Positions 1 to 33,417 of a DNA stretch of 64,000 bases are shown piece by piece. Below the pieces are notes generated by a model. That model searched no databases. It was not told where the DNA came from and saw nothing but the letters and a program-made list of their open reading frames with translations. The stretch lies in the NCBI GenBank assembly GCA_009760855.2, contig WPIO01000150.1, positions 691,001 through 755,000 of the forward strand. Direction: 5' to 3'. The stretch comes from Cristatella mucedo. Its lineage: Eukaryota > Bryozoa > Phylactolaemata > Cristatellidae. Every line of letters starts with the position of its first letter. Positions within the stretch are counted from its first letter, which is position 1. The position numbers and the translations under genes are program-made.

Positions 1-223
1 AAGAAAAATGATTCTTAACAAATAGCTTTCGCTCTCATCATTCTTGACGGCGGCATGGCTTTGGTAAGAAGAATACTAGGCGACTAATTTCCAGAATGGT
101 ACCGACATTCGTTTGCAGAGAGGACGCCATATTTGCAATGGGGCCAAGTAAGGCCATCGACTCGGGCGACGCAGCGCCTCGAGACGTCTTGTTCTTCGTC
201 GCCGGCGCCTGGAAGAATGCACT

Positions 224-21061
<20,838 letters not shown>

Positions 21062-21091
<30 letters not shown>

Positions 21092-21124
21092 GGCTCCGGC
21101 TATGCACGATACTGCACGAGTGCC

Positions 21125-21132
<8 letters not shown>
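21062..21132 (-). promoter_or_regulatory. 5' end of gene A, one of two near-identical copies beside CT tracts
   Basis: Sense of gene A reads (CT)n, TTTTAGGCACTCGTGCAGTA, then GCCATGTTGCCGTGC with the start codon. A second copy lies at 21196-21262. Both are preceded by a CT tract on the coding strand. The TTTTAGG or GTGCAG ends could serve as 3' splice sites for a 5'-UTR intron (inference). Confidence 0.5.

Positions 21133-21180
<48 letters not shown>
21127..21180. repeat. (GA)n microsatellite
   Basis: About 26 GA units between the two copies of the gene A 5' end; CT on the gene's coding strand. Confidence 0.98.
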
Positions 21181-21182
<2 letters not shown>

Positions 21183-21195
21183 CCTCGTTGATAGC

Positions 21196-21632
<437 letters not shown>

Positions 21633-21848
21633 CCTCGTATATAGCAGCACGCGAAATCCCTGGTCGCCAATGTATAACCATTCACTCGGCGACTCAGATA
21701 TGAAACGTCGAAGAGCTTTAGGTCCCACCTGAGGCTGACAGAGTCGAACGAGAATCACTGCTAGCATAGCTTCTGACACTTACCTTAACCGGGAGTCTCG
21801 ATCACGTGTCTCGTGAGATCCTGAGAGATCCTAAAGAAGAGGTCATTC

Positions 21849-22004
21849 GCTGATTTAACAGCCTCATTTTTATAGCGGGAGAAGAGCCTTCACAGCTATC
21901 AAAAACGCTTACAGTTGGCAGCACAGGACGGCCCACAGCAGGATTCGAACCCGCGACCTCAGCCATAAAGAGCGAGTACCTTATCTACTGGGCTATCACG
22001 ACCC
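21849..22004 (-). mobile_element. SINE-1 copy
   Basis: Antisense CGCTGATTTAACAGCCTCAT, AGAAGAGCCTTCACAGCTAT, CAGCAGGATTCGAACCCGCG and TATCTACTGGGCTATCACGA. A good box B (GGGTTCGAATCC on minus). Confidence 0.88.
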
Positions 22005-22309
22005 TAATCTACGAGTTAAAGCCACGAAATCAACACGTAGCACCGTGATCGTGCTCCTCAACTCGATGACTGATAATTTTAAGCTGCTGACGAGAGCTAG
22101 TAGAGTAAAAGACGAGCAGAAGTCACTTTGTTGAGGCTGAGGCTGATACTAGATACAGCTTACGATCAGTCTGTGCTCGTGCTCATGACGTACGTTTTCT
22201 GATAAAGGTAAAAGTGTATGCTTGTTATCGATTATATAATTAAACAGAAGTCAATGTATGCCCTAACTATGCCTTCCGGCAGGAAATTTCTTCCTACGGT
22301 CGCACAACT

Positions 22310-23850
22310 GGGGGGGGGGGCGTCGGCAATAAATTCAGGATGCTGAGAGTTAGCATTACAATGCTTTCCGAATTGAACTGAGAAAATGCCCGGATATCGT
22401 AGGCTCTGATCTCGCCTGCTGTTTGAGGCAGTGCGCCTGCCTCCCACCTAGCGCTCATACTGTGGGCAGCACTACAGCGGGAAGGACTACTTTTGCAGGG
22501 CGAGGGGGAGACAATTGCAAAACGATTCTTCCACAATCGTGTGGCATCGTCAACACGAGCGCCTCGAAGGCTTCGATGACCGCCAACCCCCCCCCCCCCC
22601 CCTGCCGCCCCTCTGCTTTCCCATTAGCCATGTCAGAGGTCGGTGATCTCTTAGAAGATTCTCCTTCACGAGCTGCTCCCGATGCTGACTCAGCAGAAAC
22701 CGTTTCACGTATATCGGGCGCCGAATCCGGCGCTCTCGAGAAATCGGGAGAGCGCATGCAAGGCCGATGCGAGCGATTAGCGGTTGGAGAGCCAACGGGC
22801 ACTTACTGCACCGTCGAAGCCGACGGCCGCTAAGCAAAGGCGGTCGCCGCAATCGCATCGCATCTCCGCTGGTTTGGTGGCATTATATCAAGCCAGCTGG
22901 CGGGGCACGAGCAGCGGCTTTTTCAACGTCATGGCCGATTACCGTCGCGAAGCATCGGAGGTGCTGCGGCCTCGGGGGAGCATGGGAGAGCCGCGCGAGG
23001 TTTCGAGCTAGCCGCCGACAGCCTGACCTGATGGCGACACTGACGGCATCGCTCGCCGGTAAGCGAGACGCGATCCGCCCGCCCGGGCACCACCTATCGC
23101 AGGGCACCACCTATCGCAGGGCACCACCTATCGCAGGGCACGTACACGCCGAGCGGCGCCTACGACTCAGGCCGAGCTTTAGTAGATCCGGTACGTCCGG
23201 CTGCAGCTTACCTGGTCGGCTGGTCGGCTGCTCGTCTTTCGGTAGGATGACTCAGGCGCTGCTCCGCTGTCGTAGCGGGAACCTCGAGCCTCGTCTCGCA
23301 CGAGCCTAAGCGGAGCCCGGCTGTGCTAGCAGGCCGTGCAGCTAGCCGACTGCTTGACCGGTTACCACCGGAGGGAGTGGGCGATCGGAATCTTATCGCA
23401 GTGGTGACGAGTGCTTAGTTAATTCCGACCCGGGGGAGCTGGATGGTCAGGCAGCTAATCCCGCTGGCTTGACCGGTCCTCTGCAGCCTGGACTTGGCCA
23501 GCAGCCTTTCTCGAGAGCTAGCAGACGTCGAGCTTCGGATATTTGTCGCCTGCCGAGTGAAACTGGCGGAAATCCACGGTGGTTGATCTCTCAAGTGGAC
23601 CTCTTGAGAGATACTCGACTCTACACGCGATATTGCTCTCTAGCCAGAGCCGTTACTCGAGAGATAAAGATCGGGCAACGTCATTACAGACAAGCGTAAC
23701 GGCTTCTGACTGTCATTCGCACAAGAACGCCTCAAGCAACGCAGTAGTACGACGTTGGTTGGCAGGAAACTATAGCACCCAGCGTACCCATCGGCAGAGG
23801 CGTGCTCGCGGGCTTTTCACAGCCCAACGCGCTCATTCAGACTAGGCCAT
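22310..23850. other. GC-rich region upstream of gene A
   Basis: About 1.5 kb of visibly GC- and CpG-rich DNA starting about 1.2 kb upstream of the gene A start codon, with G/C homopolymers at 22311-22320 and 22588-22602. It has several overlapping open frames (e.g. 22423-22833 and 22767-23309, plus) with no recognised domain. It could be a CpG-type promoter region for gene A or an unrelated element. Confidence 0.4.
23085..23141. repeat. 18-bp tandem repeat, three copies
   Basis: Unit CACCACCTATCGCAGGGC repeated three times with almost no change. Confidence 0.9.
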
Positions 23851-24564
23851 GGAGTGCCTCAATCAAGGTCAAGGTTTTTGCCTCTGTCCATAATCCCGGC
23901 TACGCGCCACCTAAGTAACTAGTGCTCAAGCTCCCTGCCGTGTCTGATAGAAATCATGCTTCAAAGCACGACTAAAATCTGCCTGCCCTTGCACACAGCA
24001 AGTGCAACATTGGCGATCTTGACGATTAAGTTTGGCGTTGGTTCTTGTCGTTGTACGCGAATGGCTTGACTCGAACACCGAAAGGTTTTTGTAAGCGTCA
24101 CAATTGAACTGGCTGCAATAAAATATCAATGAAACAACTCGCATTTTGCGTTGTGATCTATCAACCCCTTCTGCAAGTAGAAACCTTATTTATGGAAGGG
24201 TTTTCGGTGTTCCTCATCATAATCTTTCTGAGAGAGGATCCTTTTTAATCTTTGGATGTTGCAAGATTATTGCTCATCGCCATTGCAATTGCTATTATCT
24301 TGACGGTCAAATATTTCCGGCTTGATCCAATACGTTTGTCTTACAGGAAATATCGGCAGATACGTTGAAGCCTTGGCAAGCTAAATCGGCCATATTATGA
24401 CAATGCGAAGGATTACTAGCTACTCCTGAAGTATAATGATTAGGAGCCGCCGCGTCGTAATTAAGGGTTTCTTCTGTGTAAAAGGCGATCCGGAGTGATG
24501 TTAATCAGTTGTACGGTATGGCTCCGTACATGTTCAGAAGGCTGGGTTAATAAATATAAGAACC

Positions 24565-24690
24565 TAATTTATACGCAGAGCATCCTAATAGAATTGAACC
24601 TGTAGCCAGGCGCTTTACATTTGCCGAACGGCTCAAACCCACAACCTCGGTCGTCAAAGGTGAGCAACTTTGCGGGAATATTACACTCTA
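24565..24690 (-). mobile_element. SINE-2 copy
   Basis: Antisense tail CAGAGCATCCTAATAGAATT, CCAGGCGCTTTACATTTGCC, then antisense head GGCTCAAACCCACAACCTCG and GTCGTCAAAGGTGAGCAACT. The tail here is more L2-A-like (GGCGCTTTACATTTG) than in other SINE-2 copies. Confidence 0.7.
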
Positions 24691-24789
24691 TCTTAAGGAC
24701 ATATGTCCGTCATAGAGGTATGGGTGTTCTTTATAGCTGTCGTGCTCTTCTACCTGCAGCCCACCGGCGTGTATTGGTCCGGCATCTAC

Positions 24790-24940
24790 GACTCGTTAGC
24801 CTTTCTCCCAGGCACTAGCTTCACCGCTGCCTATCACGCCTGGGCAATCCTCCGAGGCGCTAGCTTCACCATTAACTGTCACGCTAGCCTTTCTCCGAGG
24901 CGCTACCTTCACCATTACCTGTCACGCCTGGGCAATGACA
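24790..24940. repeat. Imperfect GC-rich tandem repeat
   Basis: Blocks of TTTCTCC(C/G)AGGC(A/G)CTAGCTTCACC and TGTCACGC(C)TGGGCAAT recur two to three times with a period of about 50 bp. Confidence 0.6.
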
Positions 24941-25559
24941 ATGTCCGTTACTTTCGCTGCGCTTGCGGTGAAGGATCTTAATTCAGGAGCTGCTACGGAG
25001 TGCTAGTAACCGCAATCTCAATCTCACCAAGACAAAGGGTGCATAGCTAGCGACCTCGAAGTGTGCTCGCTTACCATCTCTGGTCCATCTCCTGTAACGC
25101 TTCCTGCGGCTTCGCATGAGCATAGCTAGCATCGAATTTTGAACAGAAATCTGGCTGTGGTGAAATTATGGGCTTATTACGCCTCCTTGAAAGCTACCAT
25201 CAGACAGCACTTTGAGCACTTTGTCAGAAGGCCGGTTTATCTGGATGCTGAGTGGGTTTGAAAAAAATGCCTGTTTTGCACTTTCGTAGCCAGAGGGCTT
25301 CGTAAAAGCTTTTTTTTTTGCCTTCAGTGAAAGATTCTTTATAAATTGGCGGTGGCCTAAGCCAGAAACCTCTTGTTCCTTGCACCTGGGCCACCCGTCC
25401 GGAAATTTCTTACAGCAGGTGCACAGCTCTGCAGCCAGGCTTGAGTCATGAGTCTTGAGCGCCGCGGGTGCCTCATTACATCACTTCTAACAGAATTACA
25501 CTAGCTCCAAATCAAATAGTTTATCGAATTGAAGATTGTGTCGCTATCTTTTAGGTATC

Positions 25560-25945
25560 TTCATTCTCGTGTTCCAGCATAACTATCAGAAGTACTTTCC
25601 GATCGTATATCCGCTATTCTGACTCAGGTCTTTTACCTATGCTTCTAATCAACCTAAACTTTTTTGGAGACCATATCCTTAGTTGGCACGCTCCTAAGGC
25701 CTGGAACCCACTCCGGACTTATGTCGTGGCATCCCCTGACTTGATGACATTTAAAAATAAGCTAAAAACGCACCTGATCCTCACAGAATTTGCTGGGTCC
25801 TTGGGAATTTCCTTTGTGTGCTTATGCGTGCTGACGCTGTGCATGTTATTGCCCACCAAATTGACACGTCTCCTTTACAGCGTCTATTAAGTGCCTATCA
25901 AGATTTTTAGTTCCCCGAAGGCAGTATACAAACGTATTATTATTA
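25560..25945 (+). mobile_element. L2-A 3' end, diverged
   Basis: Plus-strand 25639-25890 reads APKAWNPLRTYVVASPDLMT then FKNKLKTHLILTEFAGSLG, the ORF2 C-terminus of L2-A ([10 protein letters not shown]...[15 protein letters not shown]). A degraded tail follows, with GCAGTATACAAACGTATTAT at the end. Confidence 0.85.
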
Positions 25946-26544
25946 GCATTATTTTTAATCCCCTCTAAAATAAAATGCACATACTACTGTTAGCAGAACC
26001 TAAAGCACTGCGCCGAAGGAACGCTGCCGGGAAGCCTCATAAGACTACAAAGATAAGTGGCCGTTTTGAAGAAATTAAAGCTGAAGCCTGAAAGTTCGCT
26101 GTAGGTTTATAGAGACTCACATTTAGGAAAATGACGTGTTGCCTTCTTCTCCGAAAAAGAGAGAAAATGCAAGCTGCGACGCTCTTTCTTTGAGGCTGTC
26201 CATCTCTCAGCCAACCAGAAAGGCTCTTCAAACTCTCGAGAAAGTAGTTCTCATTACAAAGATTATGACCCTGCCCTACACATTAGACCATCCGCGGAGA
26301 AATACGCCTCAATTTAGGGAGCCTCCAGTCAAGCTAACCTCGTTTGAATTTTCTGGAAAAAAGTTCTGCATAGTTTTGCAAATGTGGACGCTCGCTCCAG
26401 AAATGAAAACGCCAACGCCTAAAGGAGCTGACTACGTACGCGCCTACGCAGTGCTGCCCAAAAAGTACCTTTGACCCATCTAAAAAAGTACGACAGAATC
26501 AGATATGATGAAGATGCAAAATTTAAATTTATTTAGACTTGGAC

Positions 26545-26693
26545 TAATTGAACTGCCTCGTTCAAATGGCTTTGGAAGAGCCTTAGACGCTTTCACGCCA
26601 CTTGCAGTGACACACAGCGTTTGCTCATTGTAGGCCTCGAACCCACGACATATGTTGGAAAGTTCGAGCACCTTGCTACTAGGCCACGACAGG
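26545..26693 (-). mobile_element. SINE-1 copy, diverged
   Basis: Antisense GCTTTGGAAGAGCCTTAGAC, CGCCACTTGCAGTGACACAC, GGCCTCGAACCCACGAC and CTACTAGGCCACGAC keep the SINE-1 order of body and tRNA-like head. Confidence 0.65.
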
Positions 26694-26734
26694 GCTGGGA
26701 TGCTACGAAGGCCCGGCCGCAGACCTCTGCAGCA

Positions 26735-26918
26735 GCTCTCTGTCTCTCCCTGCTTCTTCCTCGCTGTCTCTGTCTCGCTGTCTCTGCCTCGCTGTCTCTC
26801 TCTGTGTCTGTCTCTCTGTCTCTCCGTCTCTCTCTGTCTCTCTCTGTCTCTCTCTCTCTGTCTCTGTCTCTCTCTGTCTCTCTGTCTCTTGCTCTGCTCT
26901 CTCTGTCTTTTGTCTCTG

Positions 26919-26973
<55 letters not shown>

Positions 26974-27010
26974 CTCTCTCCCTCTCTCTGTCTTCTGTCC
27001 CTCTGCGTCT
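26735..27010. repeat. (CT)/(TGTCTC) compound repeat
   Basis: CT-rich low-complexity tract with TGTCTC variants and a pure (CT)n core near 26922-26968. Confidence 0.97.
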
Positions 27011-27317
27011 CTCTTCGCGAGTCCAGTGATTCCCTCCCTGGAAGCCCTGACTGATGCCTCCCACCGCTCGAGGAGATTTACCGAAGAAAATATAGAGGGA
27101 AGAACCCCGAGGGTGGTTCCGGCTGAGAGGTGGGTCGGGTTGCCTTAAACCAGGCTGCAACTTTAAGGCCACGCTTGGATTCTGAGTAGAGATGAGTCAT
27201 TTAAGAGGTAATGCACAGAATCCCCCCGCCGAGAATGCTTCCTGTAGCTGCCGCGCCCTGCGCCCTGTGCCCCGAGCGTCAGGAGTGCGGCAGTCCATAT
27301 TGGGTGTTAATGGGCCT

Positions 27318-27565
27318 CTAATAATAATTGCAATAAGAATATACTTACATGGCGCCGTCAGAGAACTGAATCTGGTTCTAGGAACTTTACAGATGCTGTA
27401 AACACTGAATGATCACATATTAGTGGTAGCATTCGCAATGTCACCAAACCTAATATTGTTAGATGTGGCATGCGCTGGGTCAGCATCTAGATACGGTCAG
27501 TAGCAGCAGGCACAGTGTCAGCACACATAAGCGCACAAAGGACGAATCATAAGGACTCACTGACT
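27318..27565 (-). mobile_element. L2-A 3'-UTR fragment, antisense
   Basis: AATAATAATTGCAATAAG, then GAGAACTGAATCTGGTTCTA, GGAACTTTACAGATGCTGTA, and the UTR block ATGTGGCATGCGCTGGGTCA and CAGTGTCAGCACACATAAGC. No ORF part left. Confidence 0.8.
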
Positions 27566-29700
27566 GTAATAAACGAGCATGTTTTCTAGTGGCTACCTTT
27601 AGCTTATGCAGTGGCTCTAGAGGCCTCCAGCGTGCCGCGCCGCTGGGCATCTCTGCTTTACAGCTTCTGCCGTCGACCCTTTGTACGCTTCTTTTGTGGC
27701 TAAAACTTCTCATGGATGCAGCTAAAGTGGCCGCTGGAGCAGGGCCGTTTGGCGTGTGCGCTTCTGGCCGGTTTCAAGCGAGTGCTGTCGCTTTTATTTA
27801 CAGGGTGCTGTGATTTTTTTTTTACGGCGACTTTAACCGACTCACAGAATGCGGCGGTAGCGCGAGCTGCCAGGGTCTCTCGCTACCGCGAAGTGCCACA
27901 CTCGGCTGCAGACGAGCGCTGAGCGCCGGCTGTGTGAATTAATAACTCCATAGGCAAGGAGAATACCGAAAAGGCGATTAGCTCCGCATCTATATGCGTT
28001 TCGGCCCTTAGTTCTTCTGAATGTGAATACCTAACCCCGCAGACAAACACCATACCTGATACCTGAGCTGCTTACCCATAATGAAGCACTTATGTGGGCC
28101 AGATTGAACCATAATGGCCCAATCTTTGTGACTAGCTTAATTAATGAGTTTCGATATAATTTCTTCAGGAAACGTAATGACAATAAAGGCTGAATGATGC
28201 TGAATTTCGCATTTATCTTAGGATGAATTACTGTAGTTGTTAATTCTTTTGGTCAAACTTGTTCACCGGCCTTTAGGGATGATGCAAAGCTCCGAAATGC
28301 TGTCCCTATAAAGTGAATAGGAGGAGAAATCGAGGTTCTCTTGCCATGTGACTAGATGCACTGGCAGCTGCCAAATTTTCCTTGCTGATCAGACCAGCGA
28401 GTTACTGCTGCCATATGTCACACAGAAGGAACATAAATTCTCAATTTTTCCCAAGTGCGAAACTTTGTGGGATCAGATAACAGTCGGTTTTATCTACGTA
28501 CATATCACTAGCGTGTTTCTGCTTATAATTATATCATATGAAGGCAAACTTGCATAGCGTCTACAAGACCCAACAACCGCCCAAACCATTACTAACAGAA
28601 TCAGCTCATGCTATATCGAAGCTGGTAAATAATTAAAAAACCAATTAAACAGTTAGAATTTTCAAACAACCTTGTCAACATCCAGACTCATGCACAAAGC
28701 AAAACTGGTTATTCATACTTCTCCTATCAGATGTATATGCGCTCCATATATTGATTCTGTTGAATACTCGTGCTGCCGAATTTATGTTTGGCTTCACGTA
28801 CTTCGTAACTCAGATCTCGCACTATCCATTTTCTAAGAATGTCACTTTCAGTAATATTGCAATCATAGCTGTGATTGATAGATTCATATTGAAAGGGTGG
28901 CTTTAGCCTTGAATTAATTCTTCATTTTGGATAAAGTGTTATTATGGTTAGGTCGCGAGGAAATGTACATTCAAGTTCCCAGCAAAATGCTGACACCGTC
29001 GACAGTAATACATTAAGAAATTGGCAGCACCTAAATATATTCTAAAGTAATACTGCAGCAGGCTGGGAGGGAATTGTTATTACTTTTGTTAGCGATTGTC
29101 TGGCATAGCAATTTTTTACGAGGCGAATGCATGCTGTGAGCTGGGAGGCTATAAAGGAGAAGCATGCCAGTCATTGACCGCTAAACATTGCTAAATATTG
29201 GGCCTGTTTCTCTTTGAACCACCGCTGCACCACCATTACAGAAGGTTGTGTTGTATTGAGTGAACAGTTTCCAGACTCCTGTATTTCTCCTTACAGAGTC
29301 CTCTGTCACAAAGGTTGAAGTAAACGGTAACCCAACATTTTGGGGGACATAAATGAGCACAATCCTATCTATAATCACTTAATACTATGAAGACTTCCGA
29401 TGCCGGAAGCCGAGAAGCATGACCAAACAAGAACGCTTGTGCCACTTTACTTGAGCGTTGATTCTACGCAATCCGCGTGCCACTCTGAACCTACTCTACG
29501 ACTCACAAAAGTCCCCTGTCTAACAAAGTCACGATCACGAATTTAAATTCGTCGCCCTACAGAGCATGGGCCTGCAGTCATCAACTGAAAACCTTGCGTA
29601 TTAGCGACCCTATTGCAGCCGGTTATTCGTTGTCGTTCTTTACTAAAGGGCTCGAACTGGCTGACTCTTCTAAAGATGCTATGCTAAGAAAGAAACCAGG
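27566..29700. other. Intergenic, nothing recognised
   Basis: AT-rich from about 27900. No LINE, SINE, satellite or exon signature was seen on either strand. Confidence 0.5.
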
Positions 29701-29726
29701 CGGCCATGTCAACGCTTACAGCTTGG

Positions 29727-29729
<3 letters not shown>

Positions 29730-29780
<51 letters not shown>

Positions 29781-29910
29781 CAGAGGCAGAGACAGACAGA
29801 GGCGGAGACAGACAAAGAGAGAGAGAGAGGGAGAGAGAGAGACAGAGGAGAGAAAGAGAGACAGACAGAGAGAGCTTGAGAAAGCGAGAGCGAGATAGAG
29901 AGAGGGAGCT
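29730..29910. repeat. (GA)n / GACA low-complexity tract
   Basis: (GA)n followed by GACAGAGA and GAGCGAGA variants. Confidence 0.96.
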
Positions 29911-31040
29911 CGAACGAGCGTTTCCATTGGACCGAATGCAGCTGGCAGCAGCAGTCATTCGTTCCTTTTCTTCGTCACACTTAGCTGGCCAGAGTGGTAA
30001 GTCGTAGATGCTGCCAACCTGGAAATTCTATTTTATACTGTACCTTACAGTCTCTTCACGAATGCCTAACTATTGTGCCAAAATCACGTTCGTAGAGCAA
30101 TCTAATGAGCAGCGACGATTTGACCTTTGACTTGGCAGTTTAGATCCCTGTACATTTACACTGGCAGGAGACCAACGTATCCATCCGCACGGTCCAGTTA
30201 GGTGAAAATAACACTCCTCCACAACGCGTGTTATCAAAAAAGCCGTGAGCCGTTTAGATCCCAAGTTAGATAATCATACCGCGTTTACAAGCACACCTTC
30301 TAAAAAAAGAAAAATGTCGTTAGATGCCACTGGGGCGGCTTCTGTTTCTACGCGTTGTTAGCAAGCCGTCCCTAGAGACGAGTCAATCTTACATAATGAA
30401 AAATGCACTTTTTTCGCCCTCAACGAGAATTAATCTTTTCTAGCCATTTCAAAATTGCTGCAAATAAAGAATTTTAATAGCTGGGTGATATCAGGCGCGC
30501 TGTCGGAGGGTAAATGGGCACAGTAAGGGCCTGGCTGCTTCGACTGAACCCGCTGCTCCTCTATGCCGTGCGAAGCCACGCCCCGAGCGTTCCTTAGACA
30601 CTCCCACTGCGGCCAATTGTCTCACGTCCGACCTTGAGTGTCTACCACCTTAAACCCGACAAGCTGCTACATCGCAGAGTCCATTAAAAACCGGTCTTCC
30701 TCCTATTTATTACTGATCGCTCTCGCGCCGCTGGCTATTGGTCTCGAGGACTACGCCGAACCTTCGGCAGGGCGGGGGGGGGGGAGTGAGGGAGGGGCGT
30801 GCAGTCCACTCGCTGCATACCGCGACCGGAGCTGGTCATTGGTCGTGCTTGGCCAGGCCAGACGCCTCAGCCGCTCCAAAGCCCGTGCGATCCCGGCCAG
30901 GTACACGGCCTGAACTGCCTGCCATTATCGCTAATCTTATCTCCCTTCCGTGCGCTCGACACCTTCGAGCACTCCCGCTACACAAGCTCAAGCTAGGGTA
31001 TCCGAGTGATAAGAGGTTAATTAGACGCGAAGATTAATGA
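29911..31040. other. Intergenic, partly GC-rich, nothing recognised
   Basis: 30480-31000 is GC-rich with a G run at 30775-30784. Short open frames there have no recognised motif. Confidence 0.5.
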
Positions 31041-31044
31041 CTCT

Positions 31045-31490
31045 ATCGCGAAAGAATGTGGGATACGACGCCTGGCCAGATAGGCGAGTAGCTCTCATGG
31101 GTGGGTGCTGGAGTAAGAGAATGAACGGGACCTACTAAAGTGAGGGACAAAACCTTGAAGTCAATGCGCTGCGTGATTGAGAGCCGGTGCTGGTCGACGG
31201 GAGGTGGCCTTATTTGGCAATTACGAGGCTCGCGACAGACAAGCCTGTCTGCAGAGTTTTGCCCCATTTGTAAGCCCTTGGTTGCATAAGCCGGGATACG
31301 TGCGAGCAGTGAGTTACAGAAATCAAGAGGGCATTTGGAAATGCAAGGAAAAATTTGGATGTGCTTTTTCCGAACGAGCAGGCCCGAATTTACGAAGCGT
31401 TAAGCGACTGAAAGTAGGAGGCATTACACTGTGAAGCTGGCGAGGGTGTCTGGTGAAAGGTCAGTGTCGAACAGGATGCAAGGATTTTGT
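31045..31490 (-). mobile_element. L2-A ORF2 fragment, degenerate
   Basis: Antisense text parallels the L2-A copy at 14740-15000: AGTGAGGGACAAAACCTTGA, AGTCAATGCGCTGCGTGATT, CGACAGACAAGCCTGTCTGC, AGAGTTTTGCCCCA. Translation on minus includes FKVLSLT. Both ends truncated. Confidence 0.75.
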
Positions 31491-31749
31491 GCAGATGATA
31501 TAAGAGGCATGCAGCACAAGCCCATTGCTAGCGCGAGGTTTACCAATTTCTGAATTACACTTATTTACAATTATTTTGGTTTTTCCATAGCTATTAAGTT
31601 GTTTCTACATTAAATATGAGAACGTTAGCAGTCATCAAAGTCTTATAAAGCGCCAGCACCGGTGCGTAACCCGACACCGATATAACCATAACGAGCTGTC
31701 GATGTGCGAGATGTAACGGAATGTCGACGAACGACCATTCAAAGCAGTT

Positions 31750-32150
31750 TGGTGTATTTTAACTAATTTACTTTATTTTATCTTACTTTATTTAAACTAT
31801 TTTAATTTTTACCCACGTGTCCCAGTGCACTTCACAGTCGCCCGGCAGAACACCGGGGACAGGCGCTTGTGCGGTTACAATTACCGTCGGGCCTCAAAGT
31901 GCCACCATCGTACCTCAACTCACGACGCTGAGTAACATCGTGGGGACGGCGTAAGAGAGTCCGGCGTCCTTACCGGGTTGTTCTGATCTAGGACTCGGTG
32001 AGAGCGCTCAGCAGCAGCAGTATCGGAACAACAGCGTAGCTCCAGCCTAATGCCTGGATAACATAGGGGATTCTGTTGAGGTAGCGGCCTTGCCACTTAC
32101 GTAGGGATATAAATAGATTCGGGCTTGGCATGGGAGGAACGTCAGAACAA
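31750..32150. other. Spacer before L2-B, nothing recognised
   Basis: TTTA-rich stretch near 31760-31815, then moderate-GC sequence with no recognised element. Confidence 0.4.
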
Positions 32151-33417
32151 TGAACCTCCACACAATGCAACGCCATGTATCTCCGTCTGTAACTCCACAA
32201 AGACATACAGACCGTGTGGGCGTTACGAAGGAGGGTTTTGTATAGCCCACTCACAGCTTAAGCGGCTTTCGGTGCGCATTCGGTAGCCAGCAGACTTCGT
32301 CTCACGAAACAAAGAGAAAGTGGGAAGCATAGCAGTCAGGAGAGCAGTTGAGGTAGTGAGTAGCGTGGGAGTAGCAGCTCAGGACCGCTGAAAATGATGA
32401 GCCATAGTCGGCAGCAGGGGAATAGTTGTCGTTGCGTAAGAATTGTGGAAGCGAGTTCCACAGTCTACGACCTGCAGAGCTGAAGCTTCTGTCGCTAACG
32501 GTCTTCAAGCGGATGAATGGAAAAGCTAACTTATTGTCCACACAGGACCTGAGGGCGCGAAGAGGCTGAAACTGGTGCAGCAGTTCAGCTAGGTACGGAG
32601 GAGCCAAGCCATGGTGGACCTTATGGGTCAGCTTAAGAACTTTGCTCTCCATCCGTCAATAAACCGGCAGCCATCCTCGCTCTTTTAGCAAAGGAGACAC
32701 GTGCTCAAACCTCTGGGACTTGAAAACTAGCCTTGCAGCCATATTCATACCCAGCTGCAGTGGCATAGTTGCTTTCTTTGGTAGCCCAGCCAAAAAGGAA
32801 TTACAATAATCAAGCCGAGATAGAATTAAAGAGCAAGTTAAATTATTGGCAAGCCACTGTAGAAGACAGCTCCTATTCTTGAATAAGAATTGAACGTGAT
32901 GGCTAGCTGTAGAAGCAGTCTTCTGAGAGAAGCTTTTAAATTTCGGCGCTGTCGAAAACGACACCTACATTTCGAGCACGTGGTGATGGTCGTACTACAG
33001 CATCACCTATTAGAAGAGCAAAGCCTTTTAATCCAACCAAACGCTTAGGGTTTCCTATGAGCAGCAGTTTGTTTTTATCGTCATTTAGTTTCAAGGAGTT
33101 TTTGGCATACATGATCGATTGTCGGGAAGGCAAGCATTCAGTTTATCAGTTGTTGCAGCAGCGAGAGACCGAGGACGGACCCTTGAGGGACACCACAGGT
33201 GACCCGTCTCGTGTGTGAGACCTGACCCCCACACGACACGGATTGAATCACGATCAGACAAGTACGATTTAAACAAGGCCAGTGCCTCATCTGCCAGACC
33301 GATCGCTGTTCTCAATCGTTCAAGTAGAACATCAAGATTAATGGTGTCGAAGGCAGCTGATAGATCTAGCAGAGCTAGGGCAGTGACATTCCTATCATCG
33401 TTGCCACATAGAATGTC

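Noticed and set aside
22767-23309. 180-codon plus-strand frame in GC-rich DNA
   Set aside because: Competing long frames on both strands, no domain and Arg/Ala-rich composition. More likely chance in GC-rich sequence.
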